Shown: positions 37,572-46,657 of the stretch, in pieces
Numbering within the stretch: position 1 is the first letter of the stretch
How the letters are laid out: every line of letters begins with the position of its first letter
Source: Opisthocomus hoazin
Lineage: Eukaryota > Chordata > Aves > Opisthocomiformes > Opisthocomidae
DNA: 64,000 nt
Assembly: GCF_030867145.1 (NCBI RefSeq)
Contig: NC_134454.1
Location: 51,642,830 to 51,706,829, forward strand
Reading direction: 5' to 3'
The notes under the pieces: model-generated
Told to the model about the DNA's origin: nothing
The model's input: only the letters and a program-made list of their open reading frames with translations
The model's database searches: none
Position numbers and translations under genes: made by a program

Positions 37572-38862
37572 AGGGGAAAGGGGGGGAAGAGAAGCCGCAG
37601 GCGCTGCAAGTGGCGCTGCCCCCCCAGCCGGCCCTGCAGCCCCTCCAGCCCAGCAGGCAGTCACAGCCCCCCAGACCGGCACTGCCGCTGCCACAGCTGC
37701 AGGGTCTGCCTCGGTTTCCCTGGCAGGCACAGCAGCTTCTCCAGCCCCAGCTCCAGCTGCAGGCAGCGTGGCTGAGCCCAATGACCAACCTGTGCCGGCA
37801 GCAGTCGCCCCTGTAAAACTAAAGAAAGACGCAAAAAGAGCAGATGGCTCCGGGAGGGATGACGATGAGCCAGGGTCATCGCGGGAGATAGAGACAGAGA
37901 TCATCACCCGGTCCCTGTCCCTGAGTGAGCTGCAAGACATACAGAAAGATTTCAGCCGCCACTCAGGCGAGCACATTGTCACCTGGCTGCTGCGGTGCTG
38001 GGATAACGGGGCCAGCAGCTTGGAATTAGAGGGCAAGGAAGCCAAGCAGCTGGGATCCCTGGCCAGGGACGGGGGCATTGACAAGGCCATTGGGAAAAAG
38101 GAACAAGTCCTCAGCCTCTGGAGGAGACTTCTCTCAGGGGTGAGGGAGAGATACCCCTTCAGTGACGATTTTGTATGCTATCTTGGCAAGTGGACCAATA
38201 TGGAAAGGGGTATTCAGTACTTGAGGGAATTAGCTGTGCGGGAGCTGGTTTATAACGAACCAGATGATGACCAGTTACCCACCAACCCAGATGAAGTCCA
38301 GTGCACAGCATCTACGTGGAGGAAGTTTGTGCGGAGCGCACCACCTTCATATGCCAACTCACTGGCAGTAGTAAACTGGAAAGGTAAAGAGGCACCAACA
38401 GTGGATGAGGTGGCTGTCAGACTCCATCAATATGAGGAAAGTCTGTCTTCCCCCCTTGTCTCACCTGTGAATAAATTGTCCCGACAGTTCCAGCAATTCA
38501 AAGAGGATATGTCCTACTCCCCACCTGTACGGGCCCGCATCTCAGCTATTAGGGGCAAGCGTTTCTCTGCTCAGGAGACAGAGTACAGAGGCTACACACC
38601 ACTGGGCACCCTGTGGTTTTACCTGAGTGACCACGGAGAGGACATGAGGAAGTGGGATGGAAAACCCACCTCAAGTCTAGAGGCACGAGTACGTGAGTTG
38701 CGAGGTAAAACAATCACCAAAGGGGATTCTGTTAGGAAAAATGCTGCTCCAGTTTCCAGAAGCCAGCTCTCCAGACCAGGTAGACTGTTTGACCTTGATT
38801 CCCGATCCTCTGGAGGGGACCTCCAAGTCATTTTTACAGCAGGTGAGCAGCAAATTCTCTGA
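37513..38862 (+). CDS. gag: Proviral gag-like polyprotein
   Basis: A 449-codon open frame with an ATG start. Residues about 29-100 are a low-complexity alanine/proline linker. About 105-130 is charged (DGSGRDDDEPGSS). From about 134 a helical domain starting SLSLSELQDIQKDF and continuing through a WLLRCWDNGA stretch looks like the start of a capsid amino-terminal domain. The rest, including YLGKWTNMERG near residue 226, is capsid-like in composition. No CCHC zinc knuckle is visible anywhere, so nucleic-acid binding would have to rely on the basic carboxy end (residues about 380-440). The frame is +1 relative to the leader ORF and -1 relative to protease. The gag stop is at 38860-38862 and the protease frame opens only at 38873, so the copy as it stands has no overlap for ribosomal frameshifting. 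Confidence 0.8.
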   Translation: MCWGLAHAYRAMFNTVQCLKGERGGREAAGAASGAAPPAGPAAPPAQQAVTAPQTGTAAATAAGSASVSLAGTAASPAPAPAAGSVAEPNDQPVPAAVAPVKLKKDAKRADGSGRDDDEPGSSREIETEIITRSLSLSELQDIQKDFSRHSGEHIVTWLLRCWDNGASSLELEGKEAKQLGSLARDGGIDKAIGKKEQVLSLWRRLLSGVRERYPFSDDFVCYLGKWTNMERGIQYLRELAVRELVYNEPDDDQLPTNPDEVQCTASTWRKFVRSAPPSYANSLAVVNWKGKEAPTVDEVAVRLHQYEESLSSPLVSPVNKLSRQFQQFKEDMSYSPPVRARISAIRGKRFSAQETEYRGYTPLGTLWFYLSDHGEDMRKWDGKPTSSLEARVRELRGKTITKGDSVRKNAAPVSRSQLSRPGRLFDLDSRSSGGDLQVIFTAGEQQIL

Positions 38863-38872
38863 CCAGGATTAG

Positions 38873-39358
38873 AGGGGTCCCGCCTCCAGCCAGGTGGAGG
38901 AAAGGGACAACCGTGTTTATTGGACGGTGTGGATTCTGTGGCCTGGCACGTCAGATCCACAAGAGTATAAAGCTCTAGTGGACACTGGTGCACAGTGTAC
39001 TTTAATGCCATCAGAGTTCAAAGGGTCAGAGTCCATTTGCATTTCGGGAGTGACAGGGGGGTCCCAAGAGCTGAGTGTATGGGAGGCTGAAGTGAGCCTC
39101 ACTGGGCAGGAGTGGCAGAAGCACCCCATTGTAACGGGCCCCAAGGCTCCGTGCATCCTTGGGATAGACTATCTTAGGAGAGGGTATTTCAAGGACCCAA
39201 AGGGGTATCGGTGGGCTTTTGGCATAGCTGCTTTGGAGACAGAAGAAATTAAACAGCTGTCCATTTTGCCTGGTCTCTCAGAGGATCCTTCCGTTGTGGG
39301 GTTGCTGAGGGTTGAAGAACAACAGGTGCCAATCGCGACCACAACGGTGCACCGGTGA
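38873..39358 (+). CDS. pro: Proviral aspartic protease (start of pro-pol)
   Basis: An open frame after a TAG at 38870-38872. Counting from the GTG at 38894, residues 30-33 are D-T-G-A, the aspartic protease catalytic box (within ALVDTGAQCTLM), and residues 88-94 read ILGIDYL, the second conserved box before the domain end. Retroviral proteases act as dimers to process the polyprotein. The frame closes at a TGA (39356-39358) that looks like a substituted arginine codon, because the same frame continues directly into reverse transcriptase. Confidence 0.88.
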   Translation, partial: RGPASSQVEERDNRVYWTVWILWPGTSDPQEYKALVDTGAQCTLMPSEFKGSESICISGVTGGSQELSVWEAEVSLTGQEWQKHPIVTGPKAPCILGIDYLRRGYFKDPKGYRWAFGIAALETEEIKQLSILPGLSEDPSVVGLLRVEEQQVPIATTTVHR

Positions 39359-40606
39359 CAATATCGTACCAACCGAGACTCCCTTCTCCCCATTCATCAG
39401 CTGATCCGCCAGCTGGAGGGTCAAGGAGTGATCACCAATACTCGCTCACCTTTTAATAGTCCCATATGGCCAGTGAGAAAGTCTGCTGGAGAGTGGGGAC
39501 TGACAATAGACTACCGTGGCCTGAATGAAGTCACACCACCGCTGAGTGCTGCCGTGCCAGACATGCTAGAACTTCAATATCAGCTGGAGTCAAAGGCAGC
39601 CAAGTGGTACGCTACAATTGACATCGCTAATGCATTCTTCTCCATCCCTTTGGCAGCAGAGTGCAAGCCACAGTTTGCTTTCACCTGGAGGGGCATCCAG
39701 TACACCTGGAATCGACTGCCCCAAGGGTGGAAACACAGTCCCACCATTTGCCATGGACTAATCCAGACTGCACTGGAAAAAGGTGAAGCTCCAGAACATC
39801 TGCAGTACATTGACGACATCATTATATGGGGCGACACAGTGGAGGAGGTTTTTGAGAAAGGGGAGAAAATAGCTCAGGTCCTTCTGAAAGCCGGTTTCGC
39901 CATTAAGCGAAGTAAAGTCAAGGGACCTGCTCAAGAGATCCAGTTTTTGGGAATAAAATGGCAGGATGGGCGCCGTCAAATCCCAATGGATGTCATCAAC
40001 AAAATAGCAGCTATGTCACCACCAACCAGCAAAAAGGAAGCACAGGCCTTCCTGGGTGTTGTGGGTTTTTGGAGGATGCACATCCCAAATTACAGCCAAA
40101 TTGTGAGTCCTCTGTACCACGTGACTTGGAAGAAGAATGATTTTGAATGGGGCCCTGAGCAACGACAGGCATTTGAGCAGATTAAACGGGAGATAGTTCA
40201 TGCTGTAGCCCTTGGTCCAGTCCGGTCAGGGCAAGATGTTAAAAACGTGCTCTACACCGCAGCCGGGGAGAATGGCCCAACCTGGAGTCTCTGGCAGAAA
40301 GCACCAGGGGAGACTCGAGGTCGACCCCTGGGGTTCTGGAGCCGGGGATACAAAGGATCCGAGGTCGGCTATACTCCCACTGAAAAAGAGATTCTTGCAG
40401 CATATGAAGGCGTTCGAGCTGCTTCAGAAGTGGTCGGCACTGAAGCACAGCTCCTCCTAACTCCATGATTGCCGGTCCTGGGCTGGATGTTCAAAGAAAG
40501 AGTCCCCTCTACGCATCATGCCACCGATGCTACGTGGAGTAAGTGGGTCGCGCTGATCACACAGCGCACTCGAATGGGAAACCCCAGTCGCCCAGGAATT
40601 CTGTAG
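39359..40606 (+). pseudogene. pol: Proviral reverse transcriptase (interrupted)
   Basis: This region is in the same frame as protease. Counting from the frame start at 39428, the catalytic aspartates lie at residue 65 (YATIDIANAFF) and in YIDD at 127-130. LPQGWKHSPTICHG at 97-110 is the active-site-flanking box, and FLGVVGFWRMHIPNY marks the thumb/connection region. A YIDD (not YMDD or YVDD) with SPTICHG is what I expect of ERVL-type pol. In-frame stops at 40466-40468 (TGA) and 40604-40606 (TAG) cut the connection domain. Everything else in the polymerase domain looks intact. Confidence 0.92.
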
Positions 40607-41338
40607 GTAATCATGGACTGGCCAGAAGGCAAAGATTTTGGAGCATCGCCAGAGGAGGAGGTGACACGTGCTGAAGAGGCCCCACTGTATAACCAGCTGC
40701 CAGAAGATAAGAAACAGTATGCCCTGTTCACGGATGGGTCCTGTCGCATTGTGGGGAAGCGGCAGAGGTGGAAGGCTGCTGTATGGAGCCCTACACGACA
40801 AGTCGCGGAAACTGCCGAGGGAGAAGGTGAGTCGAGCCAATTTGCAGAGGTGAAAGCCATCCAGCTGGCTTTAGCCATTGCCAGTCGAGAGAAGTAGCCA
40901 GTGCTCTATCTTTACACCGACTCTTGGATGGTGGCCAATGCCTTGTGGGGGTGGCTGCAGCAATAGAAGAAGAACAGCTGGCAGCGCAGAGTCAAACCTA
41001 TCTGGGCTGCCCCGTTGTGGCAAGATATTGCTGCCCGGCTAGAGCAGTTGGCTGTAAAAGTCCGTCACGTGGACGCCCACGTCCCTAAGAGTCGGGCCAC
41101 TGAAGAACATCAAAACAACCACCAGGTAGATCAGGCTGCTAAGATTGAAGTGGCTCAGGTGGATCTGGACTGGCAACATAAGGGTGAACTATTCATAGCT
41201 CAGTGGGCCCATGACACCTCGGGCCACCGAGGAAGAGACGCGACATACCGATGGGCTTGTGACCGAGGGGTGGACTTGACCATGGACACCATTGCACAGG
41301 TTATCCATGAATGTGACACATGTGCTGCAATCAAGTAA
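40607..41338 (+). pseudogene. pol: Proviral RNase H and integrase zinc domain (interrupted)
   Basis: RNase H residues are visible in order: FTDGSC near 40728 (first Asp), QFAEVKAIQLAL near 40840 (Glu), YTDSWMVANAL near 40913 (second Asp) and VRHVDAHVPK near 41060. In the frame from 41015, the integrase HHCC motif is H66-x4-H71 ... C100-x2-C103 (WAHDTSGHRG ... CDTC). In-frame stops at 40895-40897 (TAG), 40964-40966 (TAG) and 41336-41338 (TAA) break the frame, but each is a single codon and the frame is otherwise continuous with RT upstream and integrase downstream. Confidence 0.88.
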
Positions 41339-41418
41339 GCCAAGCGGGTAAAGCCTCAGTGGTATGGAGGACGATGGCAAAAATACAAATATGGGGAGGC
41401 CTGGCAGATTGACTACAT
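41339..41418 (+). pseudogene. pol: Proviral integrase core, part 1
   Basis: The frame continues past the 41336 stop to WQIDY at 41403-41417, which supplies the first catalytic Asp of the integrase core. A CR1 element begins here and splits the domain. The second and third catalytic residues lie beyond the insertion. Confidence 0.85.
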
Positions 41419-41451
41419 CACAGAATCACAGAATCACAGAATCACAGAATA
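41419..41451 (-). repeat. CR1 terminal ATTCTGTG repeat
   Basis: About four units of CACAGAAT on the plus strand, i.e. ATTCTGTG on the element's own strand. In the CR1 family this short repeat ends the RNA and is thought to be recognised by the element's reverse transcriptase when it primes. Confidence 0.93.
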
Positions 41452-41514
41452 GTAGGGGTTGGAAGGGACCTCTGTGGGTCATCTAGTCCAACCCCCCCGC
41501 CGAAGCAGGGTCAC

Positions 41515-43065
41515 CTACAGCAGGCTGCACAGGACCTTGTCCAGGCGGGTCTTGAATATCTCCAGAGAAGGAGACTCCACAACCTCCCTGGGCAGCCTGT
41601 TCCAGTGCTCCGTCACCCTCAGAGGGAAGAAGTTCCTCCTCATGTTCAGACGGAACTTCCTGTGCCTCAGTTTGTGCCCATTGCCCCTTGTCCTGTCACT
41701 GGGCACCACTGAAAAGAGCTTGGCCCCATCCTCCTGACACCCACCCTTCAGATATTTGTAGGCATTTATAAGGTCCCCTCGCAGCCTTCTCTTCTTCAGG
41801 CTGAACAAGCCCAGTTCCCTCAACCTCTCCTCGTAGGGGAGATGCTCCAGTCCCCTCACCATCCTTGTAGCCCTCCGCTGGACTCTCTCCAGTAGCTCTT
41901 CATCCTTCTTGAACTGGGGAGCCCAGAACTGGACACAGTACTCCAGATGAGGCCCCACCAGGGCAGTGTAGAGGGGAAGGAGAACCTCCCTTGTCCTGCT
42001 GGCCACACTCTTCTTGATGCACCCCAGGATCCCATTGGCCTTCTTGGCAGCCAGGGCACACTGCTGGCTCATAGTTAACCTGTCGTCCACCAGGACACCC
42101 AGGTCCCTCTCCGCAGAGCTGCTCTCCAGCAGGTCCACCCCAAGCCTGTACTGGTGCATGAGGTTGTTCCTCCCGAGGTGCAGGACCCTGCACTTGCCCT
42201 TGTTGAACCTCATCAGGTTCCTCTCTGCCCAGCTCTCCAGCCTATCCAGGTCACGCTGAATGGCAGCACAGCCTTCTGGTGTATCTACCACACCTCCCAG
42301 TTTGGTGTCGTCAGCAAACTTGCTGAGGGTACATTCTAACTCTTCATCCAGGTCGTTGATGAAGAAGTTAAACAAGACTGGGCCCAGTACTGACCCCTGA
42401 GGGACACCACTTGTCACCAGCCTCCAACTAGACTCAGCGCTGCTGATGACAACCCTCTGAGTTCTGCCATTCAGCCAGTTCTCTATCCACTTCACTGACC
42501 ACTCATCCAGCCCACACTTCCTCAGCTTCCCTAGGAGGATATCATGGGAGACTGTGTCGAAAGCCTTGCTGAAGTCAAGGTAGATAACATCCACAGCTCT
42601 CCCTTCGTCTACCCAGCCAGTCATGTCATCGTAGAAAGCTATCAGATTGGTCAGGCATGATTTCCCCTTGGTGAATCCATGCTGACTACTCCTGATAACC
42701 TTCTTTTCTTCCACTTGCTTCATGATGGCCTCCAGGATAAGCTGCTCCATCACCTTTCCCGGGATGGAGGTGAGGCTGACCGGCCTGTAGTTCCCTGGGT
42801 CCTCCTTCTTGCCCTTTTTGAAGATTGGAGTGACATTGGCCTTTCTCCAGTCCTCGGGCACCTCTCCTGTCTTCCAGGACCTCTCAAAGATGATGGAGAG
42901 TGGCTCAGCAATGACATCCGCCAGCTCCCTCAGCACTCGTGGGTGCATTCCATCGGGGCCCATGGATTTGTGGACATCCAGATCGCTTAAGCGATCCCTC
43001 ACACAGTCCTCCTCGACCAAGGGAAAGTCGTCCTCTCTGTAGGCTTCCTCTCTTACCTCCGGGAC
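41515..43065 (-). CDS. CR1 ORF2, reverse transcriptase part
   Basis: A 501-codon open frame from 43020 to 41515 (element sense is minus). In order: [15 protein letters not shown] (19-33), [17 protein letters not shown] (74-90), [15 protein letters not shown] (111-125), [13 protein letters not shown] (147-159, first catalytic Asp), [10 protein letters not shown] (205-214), [11 protein letters not shown] (233-243, the FADD box), KCRVLHLG (in the thumb region) and a carboxy end [22 protein letters not shown]. All catalytic residues are present. It performs target-primed reverse transcription. It is in another frame from the endonuclease part because of an apparent one-base loss in a C run near 43068. 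Without that it would be a single ORF2 of about 950 residues. Confidence 0.95.
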   Translation of the reverse strand, partial: VPEVREEAYREDDFPLVEEDCVRDRLSDLDVHKSMGPDGMHPRVLRELADVIAEPLSIIFERSWKTGEVPEDWRKANVTPIFKKGKKEDPGNYRPVSLTSIPGKVMEQLILEAIMKQVEEKKVIRSSQHGFTKGKSCLTNLIAFYDDMTGWVDEGRAVDVIYLDFSKAFDTVSHDILLGKLRKCGLDEWSVKWIENWLNGRTQRVVISSAESSWRLVTSGVPQGSVLGPVLFNFFINDLDEELECTLSKFADDTKLGGVVDTPEGCAAIQRDLDRLESWAERNLMRFNKGKCRVLHLGRNNLMHQYRLGVDLLESSSAERDLGVLVDDRLTMSQQCALAAKKANGILGCIKKSVASRTREVLLPLYTALVGPHLEYCVQFWAPQFKKDEELLERVQRRATRMVRGLEHLPYEERLRELGLFSLKKRRLRGDLINAYKYLKGGCQEDGAKLFSVVPSDRTRGNGHKLRHRKFRLNMRRNFFPLRVTEHWNRLPREVVESPSLEIFKTRLDKVLCSLL

Positions 43066-44374
43066 TGGGATTCCTGAGGGCCAGTCTTAGCACTGAAGAC
43101 TGAAGCAAAGAAGGCATTCATTAGCTCTGCCTTCTCCGCATCCTCCGTCACCAGGACACCCGCCTCATTCAGCAGCGGCCCCACATTGTCCCTAGCCTTC
43201 CTTTTGCTGCTGATGTAGTTGAAGAAGCCCTTCTTGTTGTTTTTGACATCCCTTGCCAGCTTCAATTCCAGGTGAGCCTTGGCCTTCCTCGTCGCATCCC
43301 TGCATGCTCTCACTACGTTTCTGTACTCTTCCCAAGTGGCCTGTCCCTTTTTCCACATGCCATGCACCTTTCTCTTCTGCCTGATCTCCGCTAGAAGCTC
43401 CTTGTTTAACCATGCAGGTCTCCTTCCTCCTTTGCTAAATTTCTTTCTCAGGGGGATGCATTGCTCCTGTGCATGGAAGAAGTGTTGTTTAAAAAGCGAC
43501 CAGCACTCATGGACCCCCCTGCCTTCGAGAGCCCTGGCCCACGGGATTCCTCCCAGTAGCTCCTTGAAGAGGCCAAAGTCAGCCCTCCTGAGGTCCAGGG
43601 TTTTGATCCTGCTTATCGCCCTGCTTCCTCCACGCAGGATCCTGAACTCGACCATTTCATGGTCACTGCAGCCGAGTCTACCTCCAACCTTCACGTCCTC
43701 CACCAGTCCCTCCTTGTTTGTTAACACAAGGTCCAGCAGCGCGCCTTTCCTTGTTGGTTCCTCCACCACTTGCATCAGAAAGTTATCATCGATGCTCTGT
43801 AGGAACCTCCTGGATTGCACCTGCCTAGCTGTATGGTCTTCCCAGCTGATGTCAGGGTGGTTGAAGTCCCCCATGAGAACCAGAGCCTGTGACTGTGAGG
43901 CTGCTTGCAGCTGCCTGTAGAAGGCTTCATCAACCTCCTCCTCCTGGTCGGGTGGCCTGTAGTATACACCCACCGTAATGTCACCCGTGTGAGCCTGTCC
44001 CTTAATTCTAACCCACAAGCTTTCAACTCCTTCTTCACTTGCCCCCAGGCCAAGCTCAATGCATTCCAGTTGCTGCCTCACATATAGAGCAACTCCCCCA
44101 CCTCTCCTTGTTGACCTGTCTTTCCTAAAGAGTCTGTAGCCATCTATGACAGCATGCCAGTCATGCGAGTTGTCCCACCACGTTTCTGTGATGGCGACCA
44201 AGTCGTAGCCGTCCTGCTGTATAATGGCTTCCAGCTCCTCCTGTTTATTGGCCATACTACGTGCATTGGTGTAAACACACTTGAGCTGGGCTGTCAATCT
44301 CACCCCTGGCCTTGGCACTCTAAGCCTAGGCTCATCCCTAGTGAGCTGGGCAATATCCCCTTCCCCCTTCAAAC
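43053..44374 (-). pseudogene. CR1 ORF2, APE-like endonuclease part (frame broken at its end)
   Basis: A 439-codon frame from 44372 down to a premature TAA at 43053-43055. Counting from the frame start, N36 (TNARS), E63 (ITETWW), D169 and N171 (MGDFNHPD) and S236-D237-H238 (CSDHEMVEF) are the expected APE-type endonuclease residues. A linker region with NKEG, WLNKELLAEIR and KAELMNAFFASVF follows. The listed first codon is TTG, directly after the ORF1 stop (TAG at 44375-44377). The true start is uncertain and may depend on reinitiation after ORF1. A missing base near 43068 shifts the frame here. The break separates endonuclease from reverse transcriptase, so this copy could not make a complete ORF2 protein. 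Confidence 0.92.
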
Positions 44375-45466
44375 CTAGTTTAAAGCCCTCTCAATGAGCC
44401 CCGCCAGCTCGTGGCCAAGAATTCTTTTCCCCCTTTGTGATAGCTGAACTCCACTTGTTGCCAGCAGGCCCGGTGCTGTGTATACCTCCCCATGATCAAA
44501 AAAGCCAAAATTTGACCGATGGCACCAGTCCCTGAGCCACCTGTTAACCAGGTGAGTTTTCCTGCCCCTTTCAGTGCTGTCCCCTGCCACTGATGGGATG
44601 GAGGAAAACACCACCTGCGCCCCTGATCCCTCAACCAGTCGCCCCAGTGCCCTGAAGTCCCTTTTGATGGCCTTGGCACTTCTTTCTGCTACCTCGTCTC
44701 CGCCAACCTGCATTACCAAGAGGGGGTAGTAATCAGAAGGCCGCACCAGACCAGGGAGTTTCTTCGCAACATCCCTAACCCGGGCCCCAGGGAGGCAGCA
44801 GACTTCCCTGTGGGATGGGTCCGGTCGGCAGATCGGGCCCTCTGTTCCCCTCAGAAGGGAATCACCTATGACAATGACCCTCCTTTTTTTCTTAGTTGAG
44901 GCAGTTGTAATACGTGGGGCTGTCTGACTCGTTCTAGGCAACCCCCTGGATGGAGCCTCACCTTCACCCACATCCTCTGTGGCCAGTCCCTCACATTCCA
45001 GAGCCCCATACCTATTGCTTAAGGGCAACTGAGCAGGTGAGGGAGGCTGGGGGGAAATTCGCTTGCCCCCCCGAGCAGGGACCTGTTTCCATTCCCCCCC
45101 ATCTCTTAGGCCCCCTCTTTCTGCTCGGTGGCAAGAGGGATGGGGGTTCTCTGCTTTCTGTGGAGCCGCCTCCTGCTGCCGCTGCCTCAGGGAGGGTAGG
45201 GTGCGGCTCCACCAGTCGATCTCCCTCTCACACTCCCGGATGCTCCTCAGCCTCTCCACTTCCTCCTTCAGTTCTGCCACCAGGCTGAGCAGGTCATTCA
45301 CCTGCTCGCACCGAACACAGCCGTTGTCTCTGCTGTCCTCCGGTACAAGCGCCAGGCTCAGGCACTCCCTGCAGCCAGAGACCTGGACACCCGCGTTCTT
45401 GCATGGGGCCTCCGTCTGGGTCCCCACACTCCTTCGAGCCACACCTTTACCACGGGTGGTAACCAT
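44375..45466 (-). CDS. CR1 ORF1 protein, zinc finger plus SGNH-like domain
   Basis: Start chosen at the ATG at 45466 (GCCATGG context, MVTTRGKG). The frame is also open upstream to a GTG at 45499. Counting from the GTG, C43, C46, C61 and C64 form a putative zinc finger and residues about 66-96 a coiled coil (VNDLLSLVAELKEEVERLR), as in RNA-binding LINE ORF1 proteins that trimerise. Residues about 205-374 are the SGNH-hydrolase/esterase-like domain known from CR1 ORF1. The IGDSLLRG block with the nucleophile Ser at 214 is intact. Where SGNH enzymes carry the oxyanion Asn and the Asp-x-x-His, this copy reads G-G-D at 266-268 and S-G-V-Q at 349-352, so esterase activity looks lost. Confidence 0.9.
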   Translation of the reverse strand: MVTTRGKGVARRSVGTQTEAPCKNAGVQVSGCRECLSLALVPEDSRDNGCVRCEQVNDLLSLVAELKEEVERLRSIRECEREIDWWSRTLPSLRQRQQEAAPQKAENPHPSCHRAERGGLRDGGEWKQVPARGGKRISPQPPSPAQLPLSNRYGALECEGLATEDVGEGEAPSRGLPRTSQTAPRITTASTKKKRRVIVIGDSLLRGTEGPICRPDPSHREVCCLPGARVRDVAKKLPGLVRPSDYYPLLVMQVGGDEVAERSAKAIKRDFRALGRLVEGSGAQVVFSSIPSVAGDSTERGRKTHLVNRWLRDWCHRSNFGFFDHGEVYTAPGLLATSGVQLSQRGKRILGHELAGLIERALN

Positions 45467-45499
45467 GGCTAGAATATCTCCTGGAAGAGCGATGCCCAC

Positions 45500-45902
45500 T
45501 ACTCGAGTAGCCAGAAGGGGCGGCTGTACCCTGCCAGTCGCCTTCCCCGCTCGCCCTGCCCGCGCGAACTGCTGCGCAAACTGCCGCGCCGCTCCCGGGC
45601 TGCTGCGCCGCCTCTGTTTGCCGGCTCTGTTCGCCCGCGCTCCTGGTCGCTCGCGCTCCCTGGGGGCTGCTCTTATCCCTGAGGGGGTTTGGCCGCTGTC
45701 ACACTCGACTCCGCCCCCGCTGAGTCAGAGCTGCTGCTCGTTGGCACTTCCCGCTTTCCCGCTGAGGGGGGGGGGCTGGGGTCTCCTCTCTCTCTTGGCG
45801 CTTTTTGCCGCCTCGCCGCTGCGGTTTTGCCACCGGAGAAAGGGTCCCTCGGCGCGAGCCTCTGCTCCAGAACCCTTCACCTTCAGTAGCTTCGCCGAAA
45901 TG
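45500..45902 (-). promoter_or_regulatory. CR1 5' untranslated region / internal promoter
   Basis: About 400 bp of strongly GC-rich sequence between the element's 5' end and ORF1, with many CpG sites (for example CCGCGCCGCTCCCGGGCTGC on the plus strand near 45585). Internal promoters of non-LTR elements lie in this position. Function is inferred from position and composition. Presence of the whole leader is the main evidence that the copy is full length. Confidence 0.7.
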
Positions 45903-46542
45903 CACACTGCCACAAACCCGCCAAGGCAAGCGCTATGTGCTCACAATGGTGGAGGCCACCACCGGATGGCTGGAAACCTACCCTGTGCCCCATGCCACCG
46001 CAAGAAATACCATCCTGAGCCTGGAAAAACAAGTCCTGTGGCGACATGACACCCCCGAAAGAATTGAGTCGGACAACGGGACTCACTTTCCCAACAGCCT
46101 CATAGACACCTGGGCCAAAGAACACGGTATTGAGTGGGTGTATCACATCCCCTACCATGCACCAGCCTCGGGAAAGATCGAACGTTACAATGGGCTGCTA
46201 AAAACCACCTTGAGGGAAATGGGGCGTGGGACTTTCAAAAACTGGGATACTCATTTAGCAAAGGCCACCTGGTTCGTTAACACCAGAGGGTCCACCAACC
46301 GGGCTGGTCCTGCCCAGTCAAAACCTCAGCGCCCCGTAGAAGGGGATAAAGTCCCTGTAGTGCACATGCGGAACATGTTAGGGAAGACGGTTTGGGTTAG
46401 TCCTGCCTCGGGCAAAGGCAAGCCCGTCCGTGGGATTGCTTTTGCTCAAGGACCTGGGTGTACCTGGTGGGTAACGCGGAAGGATGGGGATGTCCGATGT
46501 GCACCTCATGGGGATTTAATTTTGGGCGAGAATAGTCCATAA
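45903..46542 (+). pseudogene. pol: Proviral integrase core, part 2, and carboxy-terminal domain
   Basis: Right of the CR1, the viral frame resumes in register with the part before it. RIESDNGTHF supplies the second catalytic Asp, and the Glu of SGKIERYNG follows after exactly 35 residues, the D,D-35-E spacing of retroviral integrases. The end has an SH3-like carboxy-terminal domain with GKTVWVSPASG and WWVTRKDGDVRC, closing at a TAA (46540-46542). An artificial frame (45805-46542) starts in the antisense CR1 leader and reads into this domain. The CR1 insertion removes the first catalytic Asp from this part. Confidence 0.92.
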
Positions 46543-46657
46543 ATAAATTGTATAAAGTTAATTGTTAAATAACCCTGTCACTGTCTGTTATCACTGTTAT
46601 AATTGTTATATTTTGTACCAGTAGTAGCATAGTAAGAATCGTCCAGATTAAAGAAGG

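Larger units (their letters stand above)
41419..45902 (-). mobile_element. Near full-length CR1 LINE inserted in the ERV integrase
   Basis: 4484 bp on the minus strand. The 3' end (plus-strand left edge) has about four CACAGAAT units. Then come the 3' UTR, ORF2 reverse transcriptase, ORF2 endonuclease, ORF1 and a GC-rich leader to 45902. The length is that of a complete CR1 (about 4.5 kb), while nearly all others in the window are short 3' fragments. ORF1 is open and ORF2 shows one frame break. The left junction contains CACA that also starts the right flank (45903-45906), so either a 4-bp duplication or simple microhomology between the terminal repeat and the target. CR1 commonly lacks clear target duplications. 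Removing this length leaves the viral frame in register. Confidence 0.95.

Noticed and set aside
37560..38090. 176-codon open frame antisense to gag
   Set aside because: It overlaps the alanine/proline linker of gag, where low-complexity GC-rich codons leave the opposite strand open.
41419..41451. Short direct repeats resembling a CRISPR-like array
   Set aside because: They are the CR1 terminal repeat (ATTCTGTG), with no spacers and no cas genes; the window is eukaryotic.
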